A DNA stretch of 64,000 bases from Acidobacteriota bacterium (GTDB lineage Bacteria; Acidobacteriota; Terriglobia; Terriglobales; Acidobacteriaceae). Below are positions 39,764 to 49,075 of this stretch, one piece after another (the stretch's first letter is position 1; every line of letters begins with the position of its first letter). The DNA lies in contig JAKAFB010000011.1 in the NCBI GenBank assembly GCA_021818105.1, positions 1 through 64,000 on the forward strand, given 5' to 3'. The notes under the pieces are model-generated. The model was not told where the DNA came from and ran no database searches. It saw only the letters and a list, made by a program, of their open reading frames with translations. The translations under genes were made by a program, and so were the position numbers.

Positions 39764-41086
39764 ATGAAGAAGATTGTCTTTGCATCTGTTATGGCGTTGG
39801 CGAGCTTCGGGCTCGTTGTCGCACCTGCGTTGCGCGCCCAGCAAACCGGAACGATTCAAATCAAGGATCCGGCTGAGTTCAATGCCTATCAAATGGCAAT
39901 CACACAACCGAACCCCAAGGCCAAGGCCGAGGCCATGGAGAGCTTTCTGCAGACCTATCCCCAAAGCGTGGTCAAGAAGGCTGTGCTCGACATGCTAGTG
40001 GATACCTATCAGAGCATGGGAGAAGCCGATAAGACTCTCAACGCAGCCAGTCGCCTGCTTCAGGTTGACCCGAATGACATGAAGGCAATCTTCATCTCAG
40101 TCTTCATCAAGAAGAATGAGTGCATGAAGACCTCTGATGTTCAGGCTTGCGATGATGCTGGCATGCTCGCTAAGAAGGGCCTTGCGGTGCCCAAGCCGGC
40201 TGACGTCTCCGATGATGACTGGAAGAAGCAGACTGCTGCCACCTATCCCATCTTCCACTCGGCAATAGCTACCGATTACCTGCTGGGCAAAAAGGACGTA
40301 AAGGCGGCAATCTCCGAATATCGCACAGAGCTGATGCTTTACCCTCCGGATCAGACCAAGAGCGGCCCCGGCCTGGTGGATACGCTGCAGCTTGCCGAGG
40401 CTTACACCAAGCCTGAAGCGCGCGATCTGGTGCAGGCTGTATGGTTCTATGCCCGTGCATGGAACTTCGCTCCTCCGGCCTACAAGGCCCAGATTGAGCC
40501 GAAGATGGAGTATTACTACAAGAAGTACCACGGCAATCTTGACGGGCTGGATGCCGTTAAAACTCAGGCAGCGGCCACCGTCTTCCCTCCGGGAACCTTC
40601 CAGATTTCGGCCGCTCCCACACCTGCTGAGCTAGCCCACAAGGCCATCGTAGAGACTCCAGACCTGACCACGTTGAACCTCAGCGACAAGGAATTCATCC
40701 TCGCTTCAGGTACCAAGGAGGATGCCGATAAGGTGTGGGCGGTGATGAAGGATCAGGTGACACCTGTCCCGGGCATCGTAATCGAGGCCAGCCCAACGGT
40801 CATTAAGCTTGCCGTTTCGCAGGATGCGAAGGATGCGAAAACCGCCGACTTCATCGTAAACATGAAGAAGCCACTCGATGACAAGGATGTTCCGGCTGTC
40901 GGTTTTGAATTTGGCCTGCAGCCGAAGGCAGAGCTTGATGGAACCTACGATAGCTACACTCAGGTTCCGGCGACCGGAAACATGCTGCAGACCGTGCAAA
41001 TCGTACTCCGTGACGGGTTCATCCAGCCGGAGAAGAAGCCGGCTGCTCGCAAGCCAGCTCCTGCACGTCGGAAGACCACACACTAA
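39764..41086 (+). CDS. Secreted TPR-like protein of unknown function
   Basis: 440 residues, preceded by CCCAGGAGCACTAA. A signal peptide ends near LRAQQ. Residues 30-250 are helical with TPR character (EAMESFLQTYPQSVVKKAVL, VDTYQSMGEADKTLNAASRL, LAEAYTKPEARDLVQAVWFY). The C-terminal part (residues 290-420) is a separate beta-rich domain with DKEFILASGTKEDADKVWAV, ending in a Lys/Pro/Arg-rich tail. Likely periplasmic. I know similar proteins only as conserved hypotheticals in acidobacteria. Confidence 0.8.
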   Translation: MKKIVFASVMALASFGLVVAPALRAQQTGTIQIKDPAEFNAYQMAITQPNPKAKAEAMESFLQTYPQSVVKKAVLDMLVDTYQSMGEADKTLNAASRLLQVDPNDMKAIFISVFIKKNECMKTSDVQACDDAGMLAKKGLAVPKPADVSDDDWKKQTAATYPIFHSAIATDYLLGKKDVKAAISEYRTELMLYPPDQTKSGPGLVDTLQLAEAYTKPEARDLVQAVWFYARAWNFAPPAYKAQIEPKMEYYYKKYHGNLDGLDAVKTQAAATVFPPGTFQISAAPTPAELAHKAIVETPDLTTLNLSDKEFILASGTKEDADKVWAVMKDQVTPVPGIVIEASPTVIKLAVSQDAKDAKTADFIVNMKKPLDDKDVPAVGFEFGLQPKAELDGTYDSYTQVPATGNMLQTVQIVLRDGFIQPEKKPAARKPAPARRKTTH

Positions 41087-41163
41087 CCCGGTCTTTCCTT
41101 GAGCAACCGAGGCGGCGGAATTTACGGATTCTGCCGCTGCAACAATCAAACCTGGGAATCTAG

Positions 41164-41202
41164 GAGGGGTAGTCTTCTTCGGGCTGCCCCTCTTTACTTT
41201 TG
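41164..41202 (+). terminator. Intrinsic terminator
   Basis: GAGGGGTAG (41164-41172) pairs with CTGCCCCTC (41184-41192) with one G-U pair and an 11-base loop, followed by TTTACTTTTG. It ends the transcript of the TPR-like gene. Confidence 0.8.
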
Positions 41203-41246
41203 TTTCAAGTGGCGACGAATTATGCGGGTGCTACTCTGTTTCTGGC

Positions 41247-42107
41247 ATGCTGCGATTTAGCTTCCTACTTCTCACGCTGATTACTTCTGTTGCCTCTTTG
41301 CTGCAGGCGCAGAGCGCGGCTGTCCCCACTACATCGAATGCAATGAGGACACGGCAGGTCCCTTCGCCACTCGTTCCGAAGCCATTCAAAATCAACAATC
41401 GAGGCGTGGGTGCCGATCTCCCCGTTGAATTTCGCGTGCAAAGCGACATGACGGCTACGGACCGCACATTGGCTCAAAATGCGCAATCCATCATTGCAGA
41501 GCATGCGCGCCGCAGCGGCTATGAGTTGGACCAGGGCCAGTGGAATTACCAGCAAATCGTTTGTCCTGCGCTGCCGGGCCATCTCTTCCTGCAATATTTA
41601 AGCAACAATGGTGCCCGAGACGTCAGTGTTTTCTCTGTTGCGATTCCTCGGACAGGCGCCGGCCGCGTTCGTATGATTCCGATCCTGCGGAGGAGCTATT
41701 CGCTGTTTTCACCGGCTCCCATCAATGCTCTTACCGTTTCGGCATTCAATCACATCAGCAACGAGGAGCCAGATTACGACGCGGCTGACTGGTTTGGAGT
41801 CGCGTTGTGCTATGCAGCTTTCGCTGGCGCACATCCGCAGATTGCATCGCCCAAGAAGGTACTTGCTGATCATCAACCAGTACCCACTTCTTCCGCCATG
41901 ATGGAGATTCCTCGCGGGGGTGGAGAAGTGATTCACTTTGTGGACATGCATGCAGGTCCGCAGCCCATGGAATGGACCATGACTTTCTCCTCCAGAGGGA
42001 AGCTCATCAAGGCAACGCATTCCCGCGCAAGCATGATTGCTGCGCATCCGGTTCCAGCACGGATACCCCCGCTCAGCACACATGCCGTCCCGGCAGCGCA
42101 TAACTAA
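41247..42107 (+). CDS. Secreted protein of unknown function
   Basis: 286 residues with a signal peptide (MLRFSFLLLTLITSVASLLQ, cleavage near AQS). The mature chain has two Cys (IVCPALPGHLFLQYL and VALCYAAFAGAHPQ) that could form a disulfide, and a mixed alpha/beta look (RVRMIPILRRSYSLFSPAPI). It ends in a Pro/Ala/His-rich tail. No domain is recognised. It stands between a terminator and the convergent YmdB-type gene, so it is monocistronic. Confidence 0.75.
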   Translation: MLRFSFLLLTLITSVASLLQAQSAAVPTTSNAMRTRQVPSPLVPKPFKINNRGVGADLPVEFRVQSDMTATDRTLAQNAQSIIAEHARRSGYELDQGQWNYQQIVCPALPGHLFLQYLSNNGARDVSVFSVAIPRTGAGRVRMIPILRRSYSLFSPAPINALTVSAFNHISNEEPDYDAADWFGVALCYAAFAGAHPQIASPKKVLADHQPVPTSSAMMEIPRGGGEVIHFVDMHAGPQPMEWTMTFSSRGKLIKATHSRASMIAAHPVPARIPPLSTHAVPAAHN

Positions 42108-42131
42108 GTAATAGGGTAACTACCAGAGGGC

Positions 42132-42929
42132 CTACTCGCCGAGCATGATCCGCTCGATCGCCAGTGCGCGCCCAGTGAGTGCATCGCACGAGACCAGCGT
42201 TGCGCACATCCTGGGGTTCCCCTTTGCTGCCTCAAACTTTCCCGGCATGCCCGTCAGGAATTTGTTGAGAACCATGTCTTTTTCCACGCCGATGACGCTG
42301 TCATAGGGGCCGCTCATGCCCACGTCTGTCTGGTAGGCCGTGCCGCCGGGCAGGATACGTTCATCCGCTGTGGGGACGTGCGTATGGGTCCCCAGTACAG
42401 CGGTCACGCGTCCATCCAGATGCCAACCCATGGCCACTTTCTCGCTGGTGGCCTCGGCATGGAAATCCACCACGATTACGCTGGCCTTGATCTCCGCCAG
42501 CAGCCGGTTGATGCCATGGAAAGGGTCATCGGCTCCGGACATAAAGACGCGGCCCATCAGGTCAACTACCGCGTAGTCCACCCCACTCTTGCTGCGCCCT
42601 TCAAAGACGCCGAAGCCCGGCAACCCCGGAGCCATGTTTACGGGCCGCAAAACCCGCCGGGGGCGCTCTGTGCTGTCGGCCGGCGCTGAGTTCAAATACT
42701 CCTGCAACTCGCGCTTATCCCACACATGATTGCCTGTGGTCAGCACGTCTGCGCCCAGGTCAAACAGATCCTCGGCAATCTGCGGCGTCAGCCCAAACCC
42801 GCCCGCGGCATTCTCCGCGTTGATAATCAAGAGCTCCACGCCATGGGCTTCGCAAACGTGCCCAATGTGCTCGCGCACAATACGTCTACCCGCACTGCCG
42901 AAGATGTCGCCTACAAAAAGAATCTTCAA
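42132..42929 (-). CDS. YmdB-type metallophosphoesterase (TIGR00282)
   Basis: 265 residues starting at TTG with AGGAG 8 bases upstream. Metal-binding motifs: FVGDIFGSAGRRIVREH, INAENAAGGFGLTP, LTTGNHVWDKRELQEYL and VLGTHTHVPTADERILPGGT. The family hydrolyses 2',3'-cyclic nucleotides and affects RNA stability and motility in Bacillus; the role here is not known. It is upstream of nothing on its strand; lysS ends 113 bases before its start on the same strand. Confidence 0.93.
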   Translation of the reverse strand: MKILFVGDIFGSAGRRIVREHIGHVCEAHGVELLIINAENAAGGFGLTPQIAEDLFDLGADVLTTGNHVWDKRELQEYLNSAPADSTERPRRVLRPVNMAPGLPGFGVFEGRSKSGVDYAVVDLMGRVFMSGADDPFHGINRLLAEIKASVIVVDFHAEATSEKVAMGWHLDGRVTAVLGTHTHVPTADERILPGGTAYQTDVGMSGPYDSVIGVEKDMVLNKFLTGMPGKFEAAKGNPRMCATLVSCDALTGRALAIERIMLGE

Positions 42930-43042
42930 AGAAGAAGCTCCTGCCTTTCAGTTCACGGCAGCAGAACAACTTTTCATCAATGCGCCCTTATCGCTGCCAG
43001 CGGGGCGAAAGGCAAAGTTGGACAAATGAATCCGGCTAGTGC

Positions 43043-44689
43043 TCACGAGCCGGAAGCCTGCGGGGGCTTTTCCTGCTTCTCCGGCCGCATCAGGGGGAAG
43101 AGGATTACATCGCGGATGGACCGGGATCCTGTCAAGAGCATGGTCAGCCGATCCACGCCAATTCCTTCACCTGCCGTTGGCGGCAGGCCATAGGCTAGAG
43201 CCCGCACGTAATCCTCATCCATCTGATGGGCTTCGTCGTCGCCCCGGTCCCGCTCGCTCAGTTGCTGTTCAAAGCGCTTATGCTGTTCTACCGGATCGTT
43301 CAATTCGCTGAAGGCATTGCCCAGCTCAAAGCCGCCAGCGAAGAACTCAAAGCGTTCCACGTGTGCCGGATCGTCTGGTTTTGCCTTTGATAATGGCGAT
43401 ACCTCCACCGGGTAGTCGTAGATGATCGTCGGCTGAATCAGGAATGGCTCAGCGACCGCTTCAAACAGGTTGTAAACGGACTTGCCCACAGGCGCGCCCT
43501 TCATTGATTCGTAGTACACCGCATTCAATGCTTCGCGGATGGTCTTCAGCTCGGCCAGACGCTCGGGCGCAATGCGACCTGTTGCTTCTGCTGCTTTTTC
43601 CAGCGAAATGATGGCAGCTTGGACCCGCGACTGTAACACCTGCGCTGAGTCAAATGCGGTCATTGCCGGCTTCGGCCCGCCCTCTTCTGGCCAGTACTGG
43701 AGAATCGCTTCCCGCAGCGTCAGCCGCTGCCATTGCGCGAGGTCAATTTTGTGCCCATTGAATTCTGTTTCTGCCGTTCCGTTCACCGAGCGGGCCACAA
43801 ACTCGATCAATTCTTCTGTCAACTGCATCAGATCGTGATAATTCGCGTATGCCTGATAAAACTCCAGCATCGTGAATTCTGGATTGTGCTGTGTACTGAT
43901 GCCCTCATTGCGGAAGTTGCGATTGATCTCATACACGCGATCAAGTCCACCCACCACCAGGCGCTTCAAATAAAGTTCCGGTGCAATGCGCAGAAACAAG
44001 TCCATGTCCAGAGCGTTATGGTGCGTCTTGAACGGCCGAGCGGCCGCACCACCGGCGATTTGCTGCATCATCGGCGTTTCCACTTCCAGATAACCCCGTT
44101 CGTCAAAAAACTGGCGCAGCGCGCGCAGGACTTTCGCCCTCTTGACGAAGACTTCCCGGCTTTCAAGGTTTGTGAAGAGATCCACGTAGCGTTGCCGGTA
44201 GCGTAGCTCCACATCCGCCAGCCCGTGGTATTTCTCCGGCAGAGAAAGCATCGCCTTGGCAAGAAACGTCAGTCGTTCCACATGCACAGTCAATTCGCCG
44301 GTGCGGGTGCGGAACAGGTAGCCTGAGACGCCAATGTGGTCACCAAGATCCAGCAGTTTATACAGTGCAAACCCCTGATCGCCGACGGCATCCAGCCGAA
44401 CGTAGATCTGTAACCTTTGCCCGCCCTGCTGCAGCGTGGCAAATCCGGCTTTCCCCTGTGTGCGGATGGCCATGATGCGTCCGGCAACGGACACCGTCAC
44501 CCGCTTCGCCTCCAACTCCTCGGTCTTCGCCTCGCCCCAGGTTGTGCGTATTTCTGGGACCGTATGTGTGGCAGGGAACTGGTTCGGATAGGCCGCCTGT
44601 CCCAGCTTCTCAATCTCCGCCAGTTTTGCCTTGCGCAGGTCAAAAAGTCCGCGCTCAAACTCTGATTCAAACACTGTGATTCCTTCCAT
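43043..44689 (-). CDS. lysS: Lysyl-tRNA synthetase, class II
   Basis: 548 residues from ATG 44689 (TTG 44698 is also in frame). OB-fold anticodon domain with [20 protein letters not shown]; class II motif 1 near [20 protein letters not shown], motif 2 with [20 protein letters not shown], and motif 3 in [20 protein letters not shown]. It charges tRNA-Lys. A Glu/Lys/Pro extension ends the chain ([13 protein letters not shown]). The start is divergent from atpZ with 72 bases between them. Confidence 0.96.
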   Translation of the reverse strand: MEGITVFESEFERGLFDLRKAKLAEIEKLGQAAYPNQFPATHTVPEIRTTWGEAKTEELEAKRVTVSVAGRIMAIRTQGKAGFATLQQGGQRLQIYVRLDAVGDQGFALYKLLDLGDHIGVSGYLFRTRTGELTVHVERLTFLAKAMLSLPEKYHGLADVELRYRQRYVDLFTNLESREVFVKRAKVLRALRQFFDERGYLEVETPMMQQIAGGAAARPFKTHHNALDMDLFLRIAPELYLKRLVVGGLDRVYEINRNFRNEGISTQHNPEFTMLEFYQAYANYHDLMQLTEELIEFVARSVNGTAETEFNGHKIDLAQWQRLTLREAILQYWPEEGGPKPAMTAFDSAQVLQSRVQAAIISLEKAAEATGRIAPERLAELKTIREALNAVYYESMKGAPVGKSVYNLFEAVAEPFLIQPTIIYDYPVEVSPLSKAKPDDPAHVERFEFFAGGFELGNAFSELNDPVEQHKRFEQQLSERDRGDDEAHQMDEDYVRALAYGLPPTAGEGIGVDRLTMLLTGSRSIRDVILFPLMRPEKQEKPPQASGS

Positions 44690-44761
44690 TTGATCCAACA
44701 GGGCCTAAAAGGGAAGTATACCTGCTCGTTCAATGACGCTGTATCCTGATAGACAGCGTCC

Positions 44762-45079
44762 ATGCCCTTCCATCGCCCCATTCCGGAGCGCGAGCCGCGT
44801 CAAAAGATGTCCACCGGCCTCCAAAGCCTTGTGGAAGCAGAGAAGCTCATGCAGATTGCCATTCTGCTGCCCGCCTCAGCTTTCATCGGTTGGTTGATCG
44901 GCGCATGGCTCGACAGCCGATTCCATCAGACATGGATCAGCATAATAGGCATCATTTTTGGCGGGATTGCGGGCATCGTGCACGTGGTCCGGCTGGCGAT
45001 GGCGTCCACAGACGACTCCGGCGCGAATACAGGTAATGGCAGCGACGCTGAGAAAGATAGCTCCCACAGAAAATCATGA
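44762..45079 (+). CDS. atpZ: AtpZ/AtpI-family F0 accessory protein
   Basis: 105 residues with two transmembrane helices (QIAILLPASAFIGWLIGAWL and IGIIFGGIAGIVHVVRLAMA), the AtpZ pattern with GWLIGAWLD between them. AtpZ and AtpI help assemble the c-ring or import Mg2+/Ca2+. The start lies 72 bases from divergent lysS; its stop overlaps the atpI start (ATGA). First gene of the F0 operon. Confidence 0.85.
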   Translation: MPFHRPIPEREPRQKMSTGLQSLVEAEKLMQIAILLPASAFIGWLIGAWLDSRFHQTWISIIGIIFGGIAGIVHVVRLAMASTDDSGANTGNGSDAEKDSSHRKS

Positions 45080-45489
45080 CCGAACAGACACATCCGGCCC
45101 CTGCCCTGACTGATGAGGCGCTGGCTATCCTCCTCAAGCGGGCTGTGCGCGACACACTCATTCTCGGCGCGGCAGCCGCGCTCGTCCTTCTCATAGCCTC
45201 TGGTTGGCGCAATGCAGCCATGCTTGCCACCGGGGCCGCTATCTCGGCTGCAAGCATCCTGGAATGGCAGCGCCTCATTCGCCTGATTAACAGCCGCCTC
45301 GACAAGCAAAAGCTGCCCAGAAGCTCCGTTGTCGTGGTCCTCTTCTTTCTGCTCAGACTCTTTATCTTTGCAGCGGCCATTTATGGTAGCCTGAAATGTT
45401 TCCAGGGTTCTTTGGTGGCGCTTCTCTGCGGCCTTGGCTTGGCGGTTCTGGCCACGACCTGGGGGGCGTTGCGGCTCCTGAAAGCCTGA
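45076..45489 (+). CDS. atpI: ATP synthase subunit I family protein
   Basis: 137 residues with four hydrophobic segments (TLILGAAAALVLLIASGWRN; AAISAASILEWQRL; VVVLFFLLRLFIFAAAIYG; LLCGLGLAVLATTWGALRLL). The size and helix pattern fit the ATP synthase I family (PF03899). It overlaps atpZ by 4 bases and precedes atpB by 40. A membrane assembly factor for F0 is the expected role. Confidence 0.8.
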   Translation: MTEQTHPAPALTDEALAILLKRAVRDTLILGAAAALVLLIASGWRNAAMLATGAAISAASILEWQRLIRLINSRLDKQKLPRSSVVVVLFFLLRLFIFAAAIYGSLKCFQGSLVALLCGLGLAVLATTWGALRLLKA

Positions 45490-45529
45490 CTCCACAACCC
45501 ATTCCTGGAACGGAAAGATTCAAGTATTC

Positions 45530-46261
45530 ATGCCGGAATCGCTTGTTGTCACGCACCTGATGAACCTGCTGTTTGGCCATGTTGCAGCGTTCCTGCTGCA
45601 CCTTGTGGGCATCCCCGCCGATCCCGCAACGGCCATCAACGATACATTTGCATTTGAGCTGGTAGTTGTCCTCGGCCTTTTAGCCTTCTTCGTCATCGTG
45701 AGGCTCACCCTCTCTGTGGAAAAGCCCAATGTCGCACAGCAATTTGCCGAGATCATCCACGAGTTCACCGCTGGCCAGGGTGACCAGATTATCGGACACG
45801 GCCACGAGCGTTTCCAGGCTTTCGTCACCTGCATCTTTCTGTTCGTCATCTTCAACAACTTTCTGGGACTCATCCCTGGCATCGTCACGCCCACCAGCCA
45901 GCCGGTAGTTCCGCTGGGCATTGCAGTGCTCACGTTTTTCTACTACAACTTCCACGGTGTCCGCGTACAGGGGCCGGTTGGGTACCTCAAGCACTTCGCG
46001 GGTCCGCTTTGGTGGCTTGCGCCGCTCCTGTTTCCCATCGAGATCATTTCGCACCTCGCGCGTGTCATGTCCCTGACCATTCGTCTTTATGCCAACATGC
46101 TGGCCAGTGACTTGTTGACCCTTGTCTTCTTCTCGCTGGTGCCTCTGGCGGTGCCTGCAGCCTTTCTTGGTTTGCACTTCGTTGTTTCCATCATTCAGGC
46201 TTACGTATTCATGCTGCTTGCGATGATCTACCTCACCGGGGCAGTTGCTCACGAGCACTAA
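45530..46261 (+). CDS. atpB: F0 ATP synthase subunit a
   Basis: 243 residues with about six transmembrane helices. The essential Arg of the ion channel lies in RVMSLTIRLYANMLASD, and the last helix has FVVSIIQAYVFMLLAMIYLT with the conserved Gln. It forms the stator channel for ions beside the c-ring. Two hairpins separate it from atpE. No F1 or b-subunit genes follow, so these must be elsewhere. Confidence 0.95.
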   Translation: MPESLVVTHLMNLLFGHVAAFLLHLVGIPADPATAINDTFAFELVVVLGLLAFFVIVRLTLSVEKPNVAQQFAEIIHEFTAGQGDQIIGHGHERFQAFVTCIFLFVIFNNFLGLIPGIVTPTSQPVVPLGIAVLTFFYYNFHGVRVQGPVGYLKHFAGPLWWLAPLLFPIEIISHLARVMSLTIRLYANMLASDLLTLVFFSLVPLAVPAAFLGLHFVVSIIQAYVFMLLAMIYLTGAVAHEH

Positions 46262-46280
46262 GAGTTAAGCAATCCAGGAT

Positions 46281-46331
46281 TCTCGTCCTCGACGAGAGTA
46301 AAGTATCCGCCGGAGAGCGCTTCCGCTCCGG
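46281..46331 (+). other. Hairpin pair in the atpB-atpE intergenic spacer
   Basis: TCTCGTC (46281-46287) pairs with GACGAGA (46291-46297), and CCGGAG (46310-46315) pairs with CTCCGG (46326-46331). Neither is followed by a T-tract, so they look like mRNA-stabilising or translation-adjusting structures, as known for high-copy c-subunit genes. Confidence 0.4.
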
Positions 46332-46419
46332 ACCAACGGACGATCGCAAGCGTGAGGGGGCCAGCACGGTGAGTCTCAACCACCCACTGGCGATCAATTT
46401 CAAGGGAAGCTGGAGAACT

Positions 46420-46719
46420 ATGCGGAAACTTCAAAACCTGTTTATTGCTCTGGCGGCACTTTGCTTTGCCATGCCGGCCTTTGCACAGAGCGGATCGGCC
46501 GTGGTCGATTTCGCCCCCATTGGCATCGGCCTTGGCATGGGCCTTGCTGCCGGCCTCTGCGGCCTTGGTCAGGGTAGGGCTGTGGCTTCTGCCACTGAAG
46601 CTCTGGCTCGTAACCCCGGAACGCGCGCAGGCATTCAGCTGTTGCTCGTCCTCGGCCTCGCCTTCATCGAATCCCTCACCCTGTTCACCCTGGCCGTGAT
46701 CTTCGCCAAGATCAAGTAA
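46420..46719 (+). CDS. atpE: F0 ATP synthase subunit c with cleavable-looking leader
   Basis: 99 residues from ATG 46420 (GGAG 4 bases upstream); a GTG at 46369 would add 17 non-family residues. Two helices flank the loop (IGIGLGMGLAAGLCGLGQGR; LLLVLGLAFIESLTLFTLAV); the ion-binding Glu is in FIESLTLF and helix 1 carries Gln in LGQGR. A signal-like leader (MRKLQNLFIALAALCFAMPA, then FAQSG) precedes helix 1, making the chain longer than the usual 75-85. The Gln, Glu and Ser recall part of the Na+ site, but the Thr of Na+ c-rings is Leu here. Confidence 0.93.
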   Translation: MRKLQNLFIALAALCFAMPAFAQSGSAVVDFAPIGIGLGMGLAAGLCGLGQGRAVASATEALARNPGTRAGIQLLLVLGLAFIESLTLFTLAVIFAKIK

Positions 46720-46740
46720 CAGTAAGTACGTTTCAACACA

Positions 46741-46774
46741 GCGGCCCCGTCCTCGGACGGGGCCGCAGTGTTTT
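46741..46774 (+). terminator. Intrinsic terminator of the F0 operon
   Basis: GCGGCCCCGTCC (46741-46752) pairs perfectly with GGACGGGGCCGC (46755-46766), then AGTGTTTT. It lies 22 bases after atpE. It shows that the F0 operon ends here, without F1 genes. Confidence 0.85.
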
Positions 46775-46782
46775 CCCCCGAT

Positions 46783-47658
46783 TTAACGAAGATGGGCTGG
46801 AGTCGTACCCTGCGCGGCCGTCTCGCGGCTGGACCTCAGCAGATGAATCGCCTGCACATAGTTCAGCCCTGCCGGGACCGGAGAAAAGTGCGTCTGCTCC
46901 TGGAGCGTGTCAAAGCTCTTGTTCGCAAAGAGCAGGCGGCCAGTCATCTTCAGCTGGATGCGCACAATGCGCCATTGTTTAGGAGCTACCTCCGCCTGCT
47001 CGATGACAATCCATCCGCCCTTGTACATTCGGCCAAGAATACCCCAGCCAAAGTCCACATCGTCCTGCAGATGGCCTTCCAGCCGCGTCACTCGCCCCTG
47101 TGACGCGTCAATCCATATCTCCCCCGTCATCTCCGTCAACGGTAAAGTCTCCACATCCTGGGCATTGAACGTTCGATTGGGGCTGAAGGTGAACCGTTCC
47201 ACGGTGCCGCTCGGCCCAATGCCTGTCCCGGCATACTGATAGATGAAGGCGCTGGGCAGAGCGCGAAGCACCTTGAGAATGCGGCGTGTGTCATTGTCCT
47301 GGCTTTCTTTCCTATGCCGCTGCCGGTTCGAGTCATTCAGCAGAGCAGTCAGTCGTGCCTGTTCCTTCTCCTCATCATCTCGGCTCAAAGGCTGATCGTT
47401 GATCTCCACAAGCCGTGCGACGGCCCCGTCCTTGCTTTCGCAAATCTCCTTTGTCGTCGTGAGCCGCGGCGTCGATCGCCGCAGCCGGTACCGCATGGGA
47501 TGCCCAGGGTTCGTTGCCTCACGCAGCTCTGTGTCCAGGGCTCGCTTTACCATTTCCACGTCCGGCACAGCCGAGCTCGGACTCTGGCCATGCATAGCCG
47601 TCGGCGTCAGCAGAAAAAGTAAGACTATGCTGTGGACGAGCATTCGATGAGCATCCAT
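46783..47658 (-). CDS. Secreted protein of unknown function
   Basis: 291 residues from ATG 47658 (ATG 47685 is in frame). A signal peptide ends near PTAMHGQ. The N-terminal half is charged and helical (EEKEQARLTALLNDSNRQRH); the C-terminal half is beta-rich with EIWIDASQGRVTRLEGHLQD and GWIVIEQAEVAPKQWRIVRI, similar in style to outer-membrane lipoprotein carrier folds. No family is claimed. It is convergent with atpE, with a shared terminator. Confidence 0.72.
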   Translation of the reverse strand: MDAHRMLVHSIVLLFLLTPTAMHGQSPSSAVPDVEMVKRALDTELREATNPGHPMRYRLRRSTPRLTTTKEICESKDGAVARLVEINDQPLSRDDEEKEQARLTALLNDSNRQRHRKESQDNDTRRILKVLRALPSAFIYQYAGTGIGPSGTVERFTFSPNRTFNAQDVETLPLTEMTGEIWIDASQGRVTRLEGHLQDDVDFGWGILGRMYKGGWIVIEQAEVAPKQWRIVRIQLKMTGRLLFANKSFDTLQEQTHFSPVPAGLNYVQAIHLLRSSRETAAQGTTPAHLR

Positions 47659-47906
47659 TTCCAAGCCTTGCCGTTCCTCCATCATCTTTAGTTTCTTAGA
47701 CGCTCCCTATCTGCCACGGTTTCTGGAATTGAAGGGAACGGGCCAGTTTGCGTATAGTGCGGGCAGGGTCTTCATCGCATTGGGTGCCGCGCTGGCCGGT
47801 ACTCAGTCATCCAGCCGGTCAACTCGTCTGGAACACTCACACTGCAGAATGCACTACTTTCTGCTCCCTGAACAGGATTTCAATCAAGCCCCGGAGGAAA
47901 TTGCAC

Positions 47907-48281
47907 ATGGCAACAGAGAATGGTCTGGCGAGGATAGGCAAAACGGTCGTAATTCGCGGCGAAGTCAAGGGAAACGAAGATTTGATCATCGATGGGCTTG
48001 TCGAAGGAACGGTTTCTCTTTCTGAAAATCGCCTGACCATTGGTCCAAATGCCAATGTAAAGGCCGATCTCGCCGCAAGGGATGTTTTGATCATGGGCCA
48101 TGTACAGGGCAATATTGTGGCCACCGGCCGGGTTGAGTTGCGTGCCGGCTGCGCTGTGGAAGGCGACGTCCGCGCTTCCCGCCTCGCCGTCGAGGATAAT
48201 GCCGTTTTCCGCGGGAAAGTGGATCTTACTCAGGGCGCCAAAGCTGCCGATCCAGCCGCGGCCACAGCTCATCACACGTAA
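47907..48281 (+). CDS. Bactofilin (polymer-forming cytoskeletal protein)
   Basis: 124 residues from ATG 47907 with GGAGG 9 bases upstream. The bactofilin core is a right-handed beta-helix: GKTVVIRGEVKGNEDLIIDG, GLVEGTVSLSENRLTIGPNA, and DVLIMGHVQGNIVATGRVEL, ending in GDVRASRLAVEDNAVFRGKV. A short Ala/His-rich tail follows. Bactofilins polymerise at the inner membrane without nucleotides and help place cell-wall or motility machinery. The neighbouring methyltransferase may be unrelated. Confidence 0.93.
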   Translation: MATENGLARIGKTVVIRGEVKGNEDLIIDGLVEGTVSLSENRLTIGPNANVKADLAARDVLIMGHVQGNIVATGRVELRAGCAVEGDVRASRLAVEDNAVFRGKVDLTQGAKAADPAAATAHHT

Positions 48282-48367
48282 ACAGCCTTTCGTAAACAGC
48301 GTTTGTGGAATGGATTGTCCGCGGGCTCTTTCCCAGAGCCTGCCGCAACGATTTGGGGTCTTCTAGG

Positions 48368-49021
48368 ATGCTTCGTCGCCTGTTTGACAAGAAACATGAC
48401 ACCAGTTCTGCCCCTTCAAGCGTGAGTCATGCGGGCCCGAAAATACCTCGCCATTCAGGCGGTTGGGCTGCCCTGCGCAAGCGCCTGCAGACCGAGCCGG
48501 GACTGCGCGTGATTGACGCCGGCGCTACGTCACCCACCAACATCAATTACCTCACCAGCCTCGGGCACAGCATTTTTCTTGCGGATCCGGTGTACGATGC
48601 CTGCTCCGGCAACTGGCAAAGCGGCGTAGATACCGAAGGCCAGCCGCTCTGGAATATTCAAGGCTTTCTTGACCAGACACTTCAGTTTGCTGATCGTAAG
48701 TTCGACGTGGTTTTGTTGTGGACCACACTCGACTATTTGCCGGAACCTTTCGTCGTTCCCGTTGTCGATCACCTCTTCTCTGCGATGAATCCGGGCGGCC
48801 AGGTACTCGCCTTCTTTCACACCAGAAACAAAGGCGAGGAAACCGCCTATTGTCGCTTCCACGTGACCGAGGATGATGAAGTACAAATGCAGCCAGCGCA
48901 GCCGTTTCCCCTCCAACGGGTGTTTACGAACCGAAGCATCGAGCGACTTTTCTCCCGCTGGTCCGGCTTCCGCCAATTTCTTGCAAAGGATAGTGTGTCA
49001 GAGGTAATCATCACGCGCTGA
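48368..49021 (+). CDS. Class I SAM-dependent methyltransferase-like protein
   Basis: 217 residues from ATG 48368. A Rossmann-type motif I analogue is LRVIDAGATSPTNINYLTSL; the acidic end of strand 2 is in HSIFLADPVYDA; motif II is FDVVLLWTTLDYLPEPF; and MNPGGQVLAFFHTRNKGEE is the later strand. The glycine-rich loop is weak (DAGATSPTN), so catalytic competence is uncertain. Substrate unknown. It follows the bactofilin gene by 86 bases on the same strand. Confidence 0.75.
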   Translation: MLRRLFDKKHDTSSAPSSVSHAGPKIPRHSGGWAALRKRLQTEPGLRVIDAGATSPTNINYLTSLGHSIFLADPVYDACSGNWQSGVDTEGQPLWNIQGFLDQTLQFADRKFDVVLLWTTLDYLPEPFVVPVVDHLFSAMNPGGQVLAFFHTRNKGEETAYCRFHVTEDDEVQMQPAQPFPLQRVFTNRSIERLFSRWSGFRQFLAKDSVSEVIITR

Positions 49022-49075
49022 GCCGTGCCATGGCCGCGCGCATTCAAACGAACAAATTCATTTTCCGGAGGATTC

